Positions 37,783-49,594 of a DNA stretch of 64,000 nucleotides are shown here, piece after piece. This DNA comes from Uloborus plumipes (taxonomy: Eukaryota; Arthropoda; Arachnida; Araneae; Uloboridae). The notes beneath the pieces were generated by a model that had not been told where the DNA came from, searched no databases, and worked only from the letters and a program-made list of their open reading frames with translations. Location: the NCBI GenBank assembly GCA_038373865.1, contig JAXGGA010003381.1:39808-103807 (forward strand). The letters are read 5' to 3'. How positions within the stretch are numbered: the first letter of the stretch is position 1; the number at the start of each line of letters is the position of its first letter. The position numbers were made by a program, and so were the translations under genes.

Positions 37783-38455
37783 TAGTACAGCAGATATGTG
37801 ACCGAATTGTGCCTTTAATGATAGAAACATGAAACTTGGCACACGTATACTACACATCAAATGATTTAATTCTGGATACGCGGCCATCTGAGATTTCGTC
37901 TATTGGAGTAATGGCAGCCGTCAAACTGCTAAATTTTCGTACTTTTTCGAAATTTCCCCAATTTGACCATGGAAGAGCACGTTTTTGACAAACATCATAC
38001 ATTACATATTTAAACTACATTAAATTTGCTACAAGTTGATACCAAAATGGACTTGTTAGCTGTAATAGTTTTTGAGATACAGCTTCTCAAAGTTTCACAA
38101 ATTCTACAAATTTGAACATTTTTAGTTAATTCCCTTGTTTTTATCATACATACAAATGTCTTTATATTTTCAATAACCTGCATTGTACAAGCAATGAAGT
38201 AAACATTTATTGAATTTAACATTTTGAAGAGGGTGGAAGAAAGGGTAAAGGTTTTGAGTGAGGGGGGAGGCTCCAGTTCACAACCAGAGAACTGATATCC
38301 AAAAGAGAGAGAGAGAGGATATTGAAATCCAAAGCTTTCTCTGAATATCTTTAGAGTTCCTTCAAACCTTTTTAAATCATGTTAAATGACAACTGTTAAA
38401 ACTATACAGAGTTATTGTTGTTTCATGCATTAAGAGTGTGCTCCTCGTAATTATA

Positions 38456-39837
38456 AACTCATGTTTGTGAAAATTGCAACACCATGAAGGACTTATGCGA
38501 ATGGGCTGAAATTTTCAGCAATTCAAAGTAGGGTATGATATGCAAATGATTAGAATTTTAGACACGTAGCGCATGCGTACGCTGAACAGCGCCCTCTGAA
38601 CGCCAGATTTATCCGAATAAATAGACGGCTGCAGCAAGGTGTGTATGGTTATAGGTGGTTATCTGCTTGTGATAAAGGTTAGATAAGACGTTGCTTATGC
38701 CTCTTCGACGAAAAAGAGCGAGGTTTCAACAATTTACGGAGTTTAAACGGGGGAGGATCATCGGCCTTCGTGAAGCTGGATTGTCTTATCTTGAAGTAGC
38801 CGCTCATGTGCAGCGTAACAGCAGCACAATGGTGCGTGTTTGGAAGCAGTGGACGAACGAGTGTTGGACAACTCGGAAATCCGGGAGTGGACCCTGAAAA
38901 GTGACGTCAGCGCGCGATGATAGACACCTGATCCTGCCAGACAACTGGCAGCACAGTGGTCAACAGCTACAAGTGTTTCAACGTGTGCTTCATCAATTCG
39001 TAGACGTCTGATGCAGCGTGGACTGCGCACAAGGACTCCTTTATAATACAGGATCCCGCTCACGCTAAACTATCGCCACCTGTGGCTACAATGGGCTAAT
39101 CAGCATAAGGACTATCGTGCTGATTGGCAGTATGTTGTGTTTTCTGGCGAATCCCGCTTTAATTTGTGGCACCATGATAGCCGCATTCGCGTTCGACGCT
39201 ATGCCGGTGAACGCCACCTTCCAGAGTGCATTATCGAACGTCACAGTGGACGAACACCTGGAGTCATGGTCTGGGGTGCCATATCATATCACGGACGATC
39301 TCAGATGCTACGAATTGTGGGTAGCCTGAACAGCAACCGGGACATCAGTGAAGTTCTACAGCCCCAAACTTCCTTCAAGGCTTGCCTGGAGCTGTATTTC
39401 CGGATAATGCCCGCCCTTATGTCGCTAGGACAGTTCAATCCTTCCTTGCATCGCAGCAAGTACAACTTCTTCCCTGCCCAGCATATTCCCCAGATATATC
39501 GCCGATTTAACATGTGTGGAATTTCGTTGGTCTGTGGTTCATTCGTGATCCTCGTCCTGTTGCTTCTACAGACGAACTTTGGGTACGCATACAAACAGTT
39601 TGGAATGCCATTGATCAGGCAGACATTAAAAATTTGTTTGACTCCATGCCACGTCGCGTAGCAGCACTTATTGCAGCGCGTGGTGGCTACACAAAATACT
39701 AATTTCAATATTTTTAAATTATTTGTTGGCTCTTTCTAAGTTTAATCATTTTTTGTACCACTATCACTCAGGTGTGTGTTAAATTTCATTCAATTATGAC
39801 GATTCCTTCATGGTGTTGTAATTTTCAAACATGAATT
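38456..39837 (+). mobile_element. Tc1-family transposon, 1382 bp, inactive
   Basis: Inverted ends share CATGTTTG and AAAATTRCAACACCATGAAG (left from 38456, right to 39837). TA flanks both sides (38454-38455 and 39838-39839). The length, ends and enclosed DD34E transposase place it in the Tc1 family. It sits inside the larger element at 37785-40265. Confidence 0.9.
38697..39702 (+). pseudogene. Tc1 DD34E transposase pseudogene
   Basis: The frame begins MPLRRKRARFQQFTEFKRGR at an ATG at 38697, followed by a helix-turn-helix part (about residues 15-65), and ends GGYTKY with TAA at 39700-39702. About 335 codons is normal for Tc1. The catalytic triad is wrecked. The first Asp of the FSDES motif is Gly (GGC at 39146-39148). 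The second Asp is kept in PDNARPY (39403-39405). Exactly 34 residues later the Glu codon is a TAA (39508-39510). Other lesions are a TGA at about 38895, a frameshift near 38935, a TAA near 39044, and a frameshift plus loss of one codon near 39375. The protein would cut and join the element ends at TA sites. This copy cannot act. Confidence 0.92.
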
Positions 39838-40267
39838 TATATTTATTATCTTTATCTAAATTTGTAAGCGTCTACTATTGAAGACAAAATTCCATCAATT
39901 TTGGTTACATATCTGTTGCGCATTTTGGACGATTAAAAAAGAACTATAAAGCGCCCCCTAGCGGTAAAATTTAAAATCCACTTAAAACACACAATGCAAT
40001 AGAACGTTATTAGAAAAGGATATTAAATTCTATGATTTTTTTCGTAACGTACGCTATTAACCTTGTGAATATCGGAACAAAAAAGCACATAAAATATATT
40101 CAGAGGCCACCATTTCGAACGTCTGCCATTACTGAAATATTCGAAATCTCAGATGGCCGCGTATCCAAAATGACTCGTAATTATACGTAGTATATGCACA
40201 CCAAGTTATATGCTTCTATCATTAAAGGCACAATTCCACTTTTTTTCGTCATATATCTGCTACACTA

Positions 40268-41116
40268 ATTCGTCCATTCTACTCTTTAGCATTATTATTC
40301 TTCCTGTTTCTGCTTAAGGTTTAAATATTTCGCAGCAATGTTATAGAACACTTTAAATATAATTCCCTTTGGACCAAAATCATGTATAACAAATTCATTT
40401 CTTTGAATCATCTAACAGTCAATGAGAAAATAATGAGTTCGAGTAAGAGATGTACAATTTATCCACTAATTTCAACTCATCGAAACTGAAACGAACAGTT
40501 ATTATCCATCCGCGATTAATAATGAGTGTTGCTAATAATTCCCCAGTGGTAAATGAATATGCTTGGGCTCTTTCCAGATGAAGCGAAATTGGCTAATCGT
40601 AAATTTTGCAACAGCTGTCGATATATGGAACTGAAGAATTAGACCAATGAACATCTGTAACTACCTATTCTTATTATGCCACTGGTTGCTTAGATGTTGG
40701 AAATTGTTGCCACGAAAATTGCATTTGTGTATGAATAAGAGTTGAGGAATAACGTTCAACGTGCAGTAATCGATAGCGGGGTGTTAGCAAACGTTCGAAA
40801 ATCAGGAATTGAACGGTGATGCTGGTAAATAACTTAACAATATGACAACGTCGCGTTCCTTATCGTAATGGGAAGCATTCACTGGATTTATAATGCTTGA
40901 CGAACGTTACATAGGGTTATTGACTTAATTGAAAGTGCCATGATTTTAATTCAACAAAATTGGAACTATTCATGGAAAATGCATAAATATGATGTGATCT
41001 GTTTTGTAATTTTAAATTACTATTTGTGGGTAAAATTGTTTGCTGATCTTGTTTTTTTTCTCGCTTATTTGAAAGCATTCTATGACATGTTTTATGCCTT
41101 TGATTTAGAAAAAAAG
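40268..41116. other. AT-rich non-coding DNA
   Basis: Nothing is recognised. The plus-strand frame at 40940-41122 runs into the SINE and has no motif. Confidence 0.5.
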
Positions 41117-41400
41117 GTGTAGTGGTTAAGGCGCTGGCCTCTCACACCCAAAGGTGCAGGATCAAACCTGGATCCAGTCGGTCGACTTTCAAGATACCGA
41201 AAACCGACAGCGTCTATCGCGTATGGTTATGTGGCCTATAAAGGATCCCTTAAGTACTGGTTTGGCATGGAGTATGTCATGGCAAAAATTAATTCCTTGT
41301 GCGTTTTCGAATAAAGCCCAAGTGTCTCCATCTAGTGGGGAAACGGGGCATCAAAATTCTCGTGGCCTGTGCCGATAATGGCGCCACAGGAAAGAATGAT
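41117..41400 (+). mobile_element. tRNA-derived SINE, copy 1
   Basis: The head has an A-box-like TAGTGGTTAAGGCGCTGG and a B-box-like GGATCAAACCTGG (41159-41171), spaced as in a tRNA promoter for RNA polymerase III. The body and tail share phrases with the copy at 58114-58416, for example GGGAAACGGGGCATCAAAAT against GGGAAACTGGGCTTTAAAAT, followed by TCTC and a GCCAC block. The sequence does not fold into a complete tRNA, so it is a SINE and not a tRNA gene. Divergence between the two copies is large, so the family is old. Confidence 0.75.
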
Positions 41401-42426
41401 TGCCGGTCTCGGGGAATGCACTGGGTTAGTAGCCAATGCGCTGATTCGTTTGAAACAAATGTACAAAATATGAATAGTTGCTAGAAATAAACCATCAGTG
41501 CATTTAATACTAATACAATGTAAGACGAAAAGTTTTAACAGCTTCTATTCGGCATTAAAGACTAGCTTGCTAAGATACATTTTAGAATAATTGGACAATG
41601 CAATTAATCGAACATTGTAAAATTATTTTGTAAAATAAAAAATGAAAAATTGATTGCTGACTGTGTACATCTTTTTTTTTTTTTTTGAGTTAAATATCCT
41701 TAAAAATTAAGTGATTCAAAACTAAATCACATGGTTTGAAGCTACCCTTAAATGACTGCCTGTTGCTTTGCTGCAGTTTTCGTGTTGTGCGCAGTTATTC
41801 ATGACAAAAAGCGTAATTCCAGTCAGAAATCATCATCACTATTAATTTATTCATATATTCACAAATAATTTTGCCTTATTTTATTTGTCAAGTGAAATTT
41901 CGACTCAATATCCCCCTTAGATCTCAAATCGTGAAACACTGTTCTCCGTGTTCCATTTAACGATCTGACTATATAAGGCGTAACAAAAAAATAATAACGC
42001 TCTATTCAGTTCGGAAATCGGGTGCTACCACACTTTCTTCCTTACTTAGAAGTCGTCCCGTTTGACAGGTTCAGTCGTGGGGGAAGGAAAGGGGCGGGCA
42101 AATACGGGCCGATGAAAGTGGAGCGAAAGTTTTAAGTGGCAGGAAAAAAAATGATTTGGGTAGAAAGAAATGAAAATCATGTCTATGTAGTAAGGTTGAC
42201 GCTAGACAATGTCGAGTGTGAATTGATGGCTCAGAGGCTGTGTCGAGAAATTCCTACCTAAATATTTTCCCGCTGCTTTAAAATAATTTTACGCACTTGT
42301 GGACTGCACGTTTCGTCTTCAACAAAAATGTAATTTAGACCTTAGGAATTTATAAGAGTATCGTAAATCAGTGTGACTTTTATGTTGGGTACTTAAGTTA
42401 CAAATCTCTAATTTAATTAGTTCGGT
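41401..42426. other. AT-rich non-coding DNA
   Basis: No gene is recognised. A GC-richer patch at about 42045-42125 (GGGAAGGAAAGGGGCGGGCA) has no open frame of note. Confidence 0.5.
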
Positions 42427-42816
42427 CACTGCAAAAAATGAACTGTTGTTTTGACAGTATATTTCTGGCAGCCGAGGTTCCAATTTAAAACTATAAAATG
42501 CATAGTAATAAACTGAAAGCTGACTGAAAGATAGCTTTTTTACAGTTTCTTACTATAAAGTACGAAATTTTACAGTTTATCGCCGTAAAATTTAGACTGG
42601 CAGCAGAGGTTCCAGTTTAAAACTGTAAAATGCACGGTAATAAATAGTTAAATTAGTAGTTTTACCGTTTACTATTGTAAATTTAGCAATTTTACCGTTT
42701 AGTACTGTAAGTTAGCAATAGTACAGTTTATTACTGTAAAATCAACCATTTTTACAGTTTATGACTATAAAATTAGCTGTATTATACTGTAAAAACAACA
42801 TTCAGTTTTTACAGTG
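42427..42816. mobile_element. CACTG-ended MITE built from palindromic ~35-bp units
   Basis: The ends are inverted copies, CACTGCAAAAAATGAACTG on the left and CACTGTAAAAACTGAATG when the right is inverted, each followed by TTGTTTT-ACAGTAT. Between them lie repeated variants of TTTTACAGTTTATTACTGTA, each nearly palindromic, in at least six copies. The phrase GGCAGCMGAGGTTCCARTTT occurs twice (about 42468 and 42599). No clear target duplication was found. It is non-coding, and the superfamily is uncertain. Confidence 0.7.
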
Positions 42817-43467
42817 TACTCACTGCATAAACGGGCTCTGAAAGTTTACTACATATGGGGTCCCCCTCCCTCCCAAAAATCGAAGCACAATTACCTAAAA
42901 AGACTACACACAACGACAATAATAATAATGAACTTATTAATACGATGAAATGATGAATGAATTATAAAATTAATTTCAGTTTTTAATGAAATGAATACTT
43001 GTGTATGTTTTTACTCTGCGTTTTATACTTTCGTTTTCATTCTTCCTGTTAAAACTTTTCAAAAATATCGTTTTTAAATTAATGAGCTTTGCATTGAAAT
43101 AAATCCATGATTGTGACACAGTTATTGTGCCTAAAATAAATTCAGTTTGATTGTTTTACTTATAAATCTCTAATAAAATTAGTTGAAAAGTTAATGGTTT
43201 TTATATTTTGGTTGTGAAGTTGATTATTTAGATATTATATTTTAACATTTTTGATTTTTCAGTTTTTTATTCTGAACATTGTGCGCTCTATCCCGAAAAT
43301 ATTAAAGGGCACAGGAAATAGGACACGAAAATTCAGCCCGTGATTTTGACGAGAACGAGAGAGAAGAGGTTAAATTAGAGTATTTAACTGAATAAGTGAG
43401 CTGTTAGATCACTCACCTAAAAGATCTGTGAAACTTCCCTTTTTAATTAAAATAATTAAAATAACAA
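42817..43467. other. AT-rich non-coding DNA
   Basis: Nothing is recognised in this spacer. Confidence 0.5.
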
Positions 43468-43883
43468 TAGGGGAGACCGGGGCTATTTGGCATAGCTTTT
43501 ACTTCTCGATTGTTCTAATTTTTTCTGTTGTACTTACGGTAAAAATAATTTATGCCTCTGATAGGATAACATCTTGGCTACAAAAAACCACTAGAAACAT
43601 CATCTAAAATTCTCTGGAAAACTCATAAAAAATATTTTTTGAAGGCTCCTCAACAGTGCCAACTTACCCCGGAGTCAGGGTAAGTTGGCAGATGCATTGG
43701 GGTATGTTGGCATAACATTGTTTGAAATGATAAACTTGCAGCAATATAACAATTTTTTATTTTTTAAATATTTATTTAAATAGATTATAAGGTAACATGT
43801 CAAAACAAAGTTTTAAAAAACATGTATGAGCATTATAGGTAGGTCACAAATGTTTCATGTCAACTGCAAAAGATGAGTTCTTA

Positions 43884-43921
43884 CTCATCTGAATGGAGAG
43901 GTAATCTTCCATTCAGATGAG
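43884..43921. repeat. Perfect 14-bp hairpin inside the pogo-type element
   Basis: CTCATCTGAATGGA at 43884-43897 pairs exactly with TCCATTCAGATGAG at 43908-43921 across a 10-base loop. It lies just past the end of the recognisable transposase tail, so it may belong to the element's 3' region. Confidence 0.85.
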
Positions 43922-43924
43922 CGT

Positions 43925-44600
43925 CGGATGACTCTGGTCACTTCCAATACTTCGTAGTTTTCACCATAGTATTGACTAAAAAGTACTCGTTATCGACTTT
44001 AAGTATTTGCCCTGGATATTTGAGGGCCTCATTCTTCACTACCCCATACTCACCTAATCAGCTCCAACAGCAGTATTTAATGCTATCTCATCTGCAGGTA
44101 TGGACTGTGTAGGAAGGTTGGGGCAGATCAGATCCAGTAGAAATGGCTCATCTTTATTCTCATCATTATACTGAAGAAACAAGAAATCATAGCTATCCTC
44201 ACTATCGTATCAGCATACGGTGTAGCAGCAGAGAAAGGCTCCATCAGTTTCAGTGCTACTAATATCTTCCTTCTCTGGACGTTTCTTTACAATATTATTT
44301 AATTTCGTAGTCATGGTTTTCGTTTTATTCCTTTGTCCCTTCGACGTAAAGTGTATGTATTTTATTTTCTCAGCCTTTTCTTTCTCCAGTTCATTTTCAA
44401 CTCGAGTGTCGGTTCGGATTGTACACTGCCTCCTCTTTTTTCCTCTGGTTATCCGTTTTCATGGCCCAGCTTTTGGAAAAGGCTGAATGTCTCCAGGGGT
44501 CACAAGTCGACATCTTTCGGAGGAGCGGGTTGTACCAGTAGGGATTGAATGTTCACTCGTTTCAACGCTAGCAATAGGGACATTTTTAACTCTAGTGTTA
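43925..44600 (-). pseudogene. Pogo/Jerky-type transposase C-terminal relic
   Basis: Read on the minus strand from about 44560, the frame gives VTPGDIQPFPKAGP, a stop, then KRITRGKKRRQCTIRTDT and ENELEKEKAEKIK. This matches the conserved tail of insect Jerky/pogo transposases, whose usual form is TPEDIRPFPKA, then a basic patch, then LTDTPEK. Further on come a Cys-containing piece (GAFLCCYTVC), an acidic YDSEDSYDF piece, and after a TAG the segment NEALKYPGQILKVDN and KYWK, stop, PESSD. That corresponds to the W.WPEKED motif at the end of this family. The DDE core is missing. Stops at about 44459, 44205, 44055 and 43945 show it is dead. The family call rests on motif order from memory. Confidence 0.75.
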
Positions 44601-45152
44601 CTCCTAACCAGTAGTAAGAACATTTTCAACACCAGCATTACCCGTACTAGTAGAAGGGACAGCAGGTAGGTCTGTGTTGGTATCTATAACTATGCGATGT
44701 CACGCCAACATCATGGTGAGGTAAGTTGGCATAGATCGCTGGGCCATGCCAAGATACCCCAAGCTGACTTTGGCAACTAGCCCCAAAGGCATTTTCTGGA
44801 AAAATTGGTGCCCCTGACCAGAATACAAACGACTGGGAATCCAGTAACTGCATCAATCTCCAGGCTATTAGTCACTGTATCCATCATAAACTTGGAGTAC
44901 TTGAACAAAAATTTTAAGGCTACTGAAAAACGAAAAGCAAATCAGGGAAAAAAATTTACTCACCAGAAAGAAAAACACAAAAAGTCCATATTTTTCAAAC
45001 ACACGCTAGCAAGACACTAAAACTGTTGTAGATGACGCAGAAGGTTATCGAGTATATCTCATCACGTCGGCAGTGCTGTGGGCACTGTGTACTAGAAAAT
45101 AAAGGCACAGTGCCAACGTACCCCTTATGCCAAATAGCTCCGGTCTCCCCTA

Positions 45153-47554
45153 ACAGTAATATAGTAAGCTTACGAGCAAAATGTTTGCATCAGATGGAAC
45201 AGTTCAAAAAATTTTAAACTTTTTTTTCACCTGCTTAATGTTTAGCTTGTCTGAAAGCTATGCACGCACTACGCATAAAGACTGATATATTGAAATGGGA
45301 GCTTCACGAGAAGAATGCATAATGCTTGTATTTTGTCGCGACAAACACAACAAAATGATCGCGGAAAGTACGGGGAAACACCATCATCTCTTTCTTATGA
45401 ATAATGTAAAAATGTTTGACAACAAAAAAATGTCAGTCATGAGAAAGGTAACGTTGTGCTTATGCTACTGCCGGGTGTTTACCTCTCTGGGCAATAGCAT
45501 TATTACTATATTACCATTAGAACTTGTCGAATTTCTCAACAAAGTGTGAAAATTCCTCACAGTCCTTCCTAATTAATACGAATGGAGGATTACAGGAAGG
45601 GAAGATAGTAATCTTCACGTAATGTTTTATGCACTTAACTTCTCTTGCCCAATTAGCAGAATTTTATTCAACAGTCTACGACGCAGAGTAAAAAGACCTA
45701 TAAATACTCTGCAAGGTAAACCAGCAAGAGAAACCTATTACCACTAAGGAATGCCTGTAATTAAATTGCTAAATTTTAAAGTTATACTGGAAATATTTCT
45801 ATTCTTTAGTATACAAGAAACTGACCAGTTTCATAAATACCAAAGGATTGCTAACTCATCGCCTTGCCTTCGTTCTTTTTATTTCTTTTTACTTTGTTCC
45901 CTTCCGAGAGAACTGTCTTTTTCTATTTTTAACTCGACAGATTCTTGCAGAAATTGGGTTTAAAAGACCTTTTAGTTCAAAAATAGTCAAGAATTTGCGA
46001 CGAGCAACGCACAGAATCGCGCTGTCTGTGCTACCAGTCTCTTAGCATACAAAGTTAAGTTGTTACATAGAAACCATGAGTAGATTCTGCTTTCTGAGTA
46101 TGATATGTGCATGCATTGAAAGCTTCATGAAGTCTTAATACTCCCTGGTCAATTCATTTGCTTACATGAGCCACGGATGTTAAATGAAATTTAGGAAATT
46201 TAGAAAATTAGAAAAAAAAACATTAGGAAGGTGGTTTATGCAGGTTAAGTTACAAGAACTACGATAATTCGGAGTGAAAATTAATGGAATAAGCTCCTAA
46301 TTTAACAATTTTTTAACAAATCAAGTAGAAAAGGATATAAAATAATAACAATTTGCAAAATTTAATACTATTCTTAGTAAATCAGGTTTTATAAGGCGAT
46401 AAGCATCGCGAGCTACGGTTTAAAAAAACGTAATGCGTTTTTCTCTGTTTATTCTTTATGGGACTTTGACAGATTTTGTTTTTCGGACACCTTTTCCCTA
46501 CTCTTCTTATATCGTCTCTTTTTCATTTTTTTTTCAAATATATTTTATTTAACTCGTACTCGAATCACTCTCTATCGGCTTCCTTCTAAGTGATAACATC
46601 ATTTACTGAAATAAATAAAGCTTCTGGTATGATGTGAATTAGTTTGAATAAAACGGAAAAACCAAACTATAAGTATATCAATAACTTGATAAATCTTAGC
46701 TCTGTGCTATCTCTCTCTAATTTAATCTGAACTTATTATTCAGTCTACTGCGATTTAATAAATTTTTCGGTATTATGAACTCCGCTTTGCACTCGAAAGC
46801 GTTTAAGTGCATTGGTTTAAAACAATGCCTTCTGGGTACCTTTAACTTCAGGAACAGCGATGTGAGGCAATCCAAATTACTTCACAGAATAAATTATATC
46901 TTTCTGATTCTGTCCCAAGTTAAATAGGCAAAGTGAGTATTCTTTGTCGATTTGAATTCTGCCATCGCTTTCCTCGCTGTCCGTGCCCTTAGGGATGCAT
47001 TTGTTCGTGGATTTTGAGTTAGGACGAATTTATGCTTTAAGTGGTATATGATGATTCATTTACTTAAATATTGGCGTTTATATTCTGGATATCATGGAAT
47101 AATTCGAGTTGAGATTTCATTTCTGCTTCAATAAAGACGATCTTTATTCTTCAATGTTAGATACTTCTACATTGATACTTATTACTACATTGCTTTGAAG
47201 CTCTAAAGATCTTAGATAAATGGAATTACTTCTTATTTCTCGTGTATTCAAAACAATAAGAACTGAGAAATTTTAAGAAGAGAAAAAAAAACTTTTATTT
47301 GTCAACGCAATTTTTACTTGAGCTTGGAAATTAAATATCTCACGTGTGACTCAACAAAACATTATTTTAAACATTTATACTGCTTTCAGAGTTTTATGTT
47401 ATAAAATACACGCAAAAAAATTTTCAACGGCGAAGAAATTGAAAGACAAAATGCTTTTGGGTTTTCATTTTTTTTTTTTTTTTTTTCGCAAAGACAAATT
47501 GCTATATGTTTTCTTTTTGGGCCTCAAACGTCGTGTAGTCCCTCTTTCAGATTA
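45153..47554. other. AT-rich non-coding DNA
   Basis: No gene is supported. Frames at 45295-45549 and 45751-45963 (plus strand) are short and lack motifs or splice context that I can trust. Confidence 0.5.
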
Positions 47555-47705
47555 GCAGCTTGCCAACGCCTCATGTCCCGGTACAGCAGTTCCCTCCTGC
47601 TCCGTGGCGTGCTGCAGGGGGCCCATGTGGAACATGTTGGCGCAACGAGACGGATTCAGCAAAAGTCCCTCTGCACCACCATGCTGGCGATAGAGCACCT
47701 CCCCC
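47555..47705. other. GC-rich island, possible exon of unknown gene
   Basis: This ~150-bp patch is clearly richer in G and C than anything around it and ends in a poly(C) tract at 47700-47711. Upstream, TAGTCCCTCTTTCAG at 47551 is a plausible plus-strand acceptor. After it, one plus frame reads ISSLPTPHVPVQQFPPAPWR, another SSSLLLRGVLQGAHVEHVG, and minus frames are open too, so no frame is clearly preferred. No good donor was found on either strand. It could be an exon, an imported fragment or a piece of a hAT element, many of which carry poly(C) here. Confidence 0.3.
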
Positions 47706-47711
47706 CCCCCC

Positions 47712-49594
47712 TTCCACACCTATCGCAATTTGTCATTGCGAAAACCATAATTTGAATTCGAGATGCGAAAACCATAATTTGAATTCGATTAAATTCAAAT
47801 TCATTTGGCAAGTGTGTTGAGCAAAAAAGGGATTTCTACCTTAATGTTTCTCGTAAAAACGGATGCCGCACCAATTTTGCCTTAAATCAAGTAGATTCAT
47901 ATACTCGAACTTAGGTGCCGGAGTGACTTAAGTTTTAACAACAACAAGCTTAACAAATTGATGGCCAAAATTACCTGTATGTGTAGTAGTTATTTAATTA
48001 AACTCGTAACACTTTTTTACGTATAAATTGATGCACTCCGCGTAACCTGTGTATGTTAGACATTAATAAGTAAGTTTATAAGTATTCTGTACAATTAAAT
48101 GTTTTCACAACTTATTATATATAGCTAACTGCATCCATAACTAATTCAAATGATGAAAGGGCAATAATTGCCACAATTCATGAATAAGAAAGGCGTTAAT
48201 GTTTTTCCGTATTGGGAATTCACGTTGCCATTTTCGTGCTGCATAAAATTACACTTCGTTTGCAAAACTTATTCACTTTACTGTCGTATTTAATTTATTT
48301 CAGTTCAATTGTTCTTTCTGAATTATAAAATGTTTTTAAATTTTAAATGCATTGAATCGACGCATTTATTTTTACTGGAATATTTTCGTTTTAAAGTTTC
48401 TCTCAAAAACTCAATCCAAATTTGTTTCGAACATTTCTTTTTCTTTCTTTTATTTTCTTTCTTTTTTTTCTATAATAATTCGTTTGTATCTTGCTTCATT
48501 TTCGTCTTGCTGTTAAGAGTTTTTAAAACAAAAAGTCATTAATGCCCTTTTTTCTTTGTAATTGTTTTTCATCTTAAATTATTCAAAATCTTTTAAAAGC
48601 AAAAGGAATTTGTTTTTAAATCTCTTTGGGGAATTGGTGTTACTGCGCAAGTTAATGGAAAATGAAGGAAACATTTTTCGTTCTTTTCTTCTTCTTTATG
48701 TAAAAGAAGTTTATTTATTCTGTATAAAATAAATTTAAACAAAACCTTCCCTCTTTGAAATAGAATAATTACTTTCCCATTATCTTACATTTTTTTTTAA
48801 TATGAGAAATATTCACAACATGGAAGTAGTAAAATAGAAAAGGTAGTAAAATGCACTAATGTAGTATGAATTATGTAAGTATAGTATACAGAGACTTATA
48901 AAAATGGTAAAATGTTAGGAGCCAGGAAAAAATCTTAGGCACCAGACAAATTATTTTTCAGAGTTTATAAAGGAAAATTCAGTGTAATGTGGCCCTTAAA
49001 AAAGAACTTGCTCCGAAAGAACTGGCCGCCAAGCTGTTTCTTTTCATCGGCTTGCTGATAAGTTCGCTTTAGCACTAAGATACTTTACAAGGGCCGCCAA
49101 GAGTCAAAACAATTTCTTTGTCAGTTCAGTCGCCGATCCTCCTCTCCCTAATAAAATTAAAGAATTTATACGACTCCAATTCCGTTCCGGGCCTTTGTAA
49201 AAGCCTTGCCTCTAGTTACCGTCTAGGCTAAAGTGGCCTCTTGTCGGCCTAATACGTTACTTGTAAAAAAATCGTCTTTTTCTCGTACCCATTTCGCGTA
49301 AATCAAATCGCGTCGAGCGCGAGTCCACCTGGTAAAAAATAACTTTTGGTCATAGACGTATAATACTTCCAGCTTAAAAAATGTTTAAACTGAAGTGCAG
49401 ATTTGAGATAAGGTCATTCCCTAGTGACGAACGTAACATTCGCAGCTGATTTTCGAACACTTTATATTTGAAACCTTTTAAGTATAAAGAATAATTTACG
49501 GTTGAATTTAGATTTCAGATGTACATATGTCATTTTGACCAAGAATTTGAAGAAAAATAACTTTTGATAGGTATTTTTTCACCAAAAACGTCAT
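47712..49594. other. AT-rich non-coding DNA
   Basis: No gene is recognised. The 19-bp phrase GCGAAAACCATAATTTGAA is repeated in tandem at about 47738 and 47765. A GC-richer patch near 49010-49330 includes two GGCCGCCAAG phrases and no convincing frame. Confidence 0.45.

Larger units (their letters stand above)
37785..40265. mobile_element. Large TIR element (2481 bp) hosting a Tc1 insertion
   Basis: The two ends are inverted copies about 130 bp long. The outer sequence is GTACAGCAGATATGTGAC on the left and GTGTAGCAGATATATGAC on the right, and both arms contain AATTGTGCCTTTAATGATAG and GGATACGCGGCCATCTGAGA. TA flanks the element (37783-37784, 40266-40267). Removing the nested Tc1 leaves about 1.1 kb with no coding frame, so it is a non-autonomous, Tc1/mariner-like element by its target. 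A third partial copy of the arm sequence lies inside at about 39858-39930. Confidence 0.75.
43470..45150 (-). mobile_element. Pogo/Jerky-type DNA transposon, 1681 bp, TA target
   Basis: The left end GGGGAGACCGGGGCTATTTG (continuing GCATA) and the right end are 25-bp inverted copies with one mismatch. TA flanks both sides (43468-43469, 45151-45152), the pogo-group target. Subterminal phrases of the form CCAACTTACCCC recur in both orientations (about 43656, 43677, 44719 and 45107). The minus strand carries transposase C-terminal remnants, described next. The N-terminal DNA-binding and catalytic DDE parts are gone, so this is a deletion derivative of a larger element. Confidence 0.85.

Noticed and set aside
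41117..41190. Possible tRNA gene
   Set aside because: A and B boxes are present but the arms do not pair into a cloverleaf, and the sequence continues into a SINE body shared with another copy.
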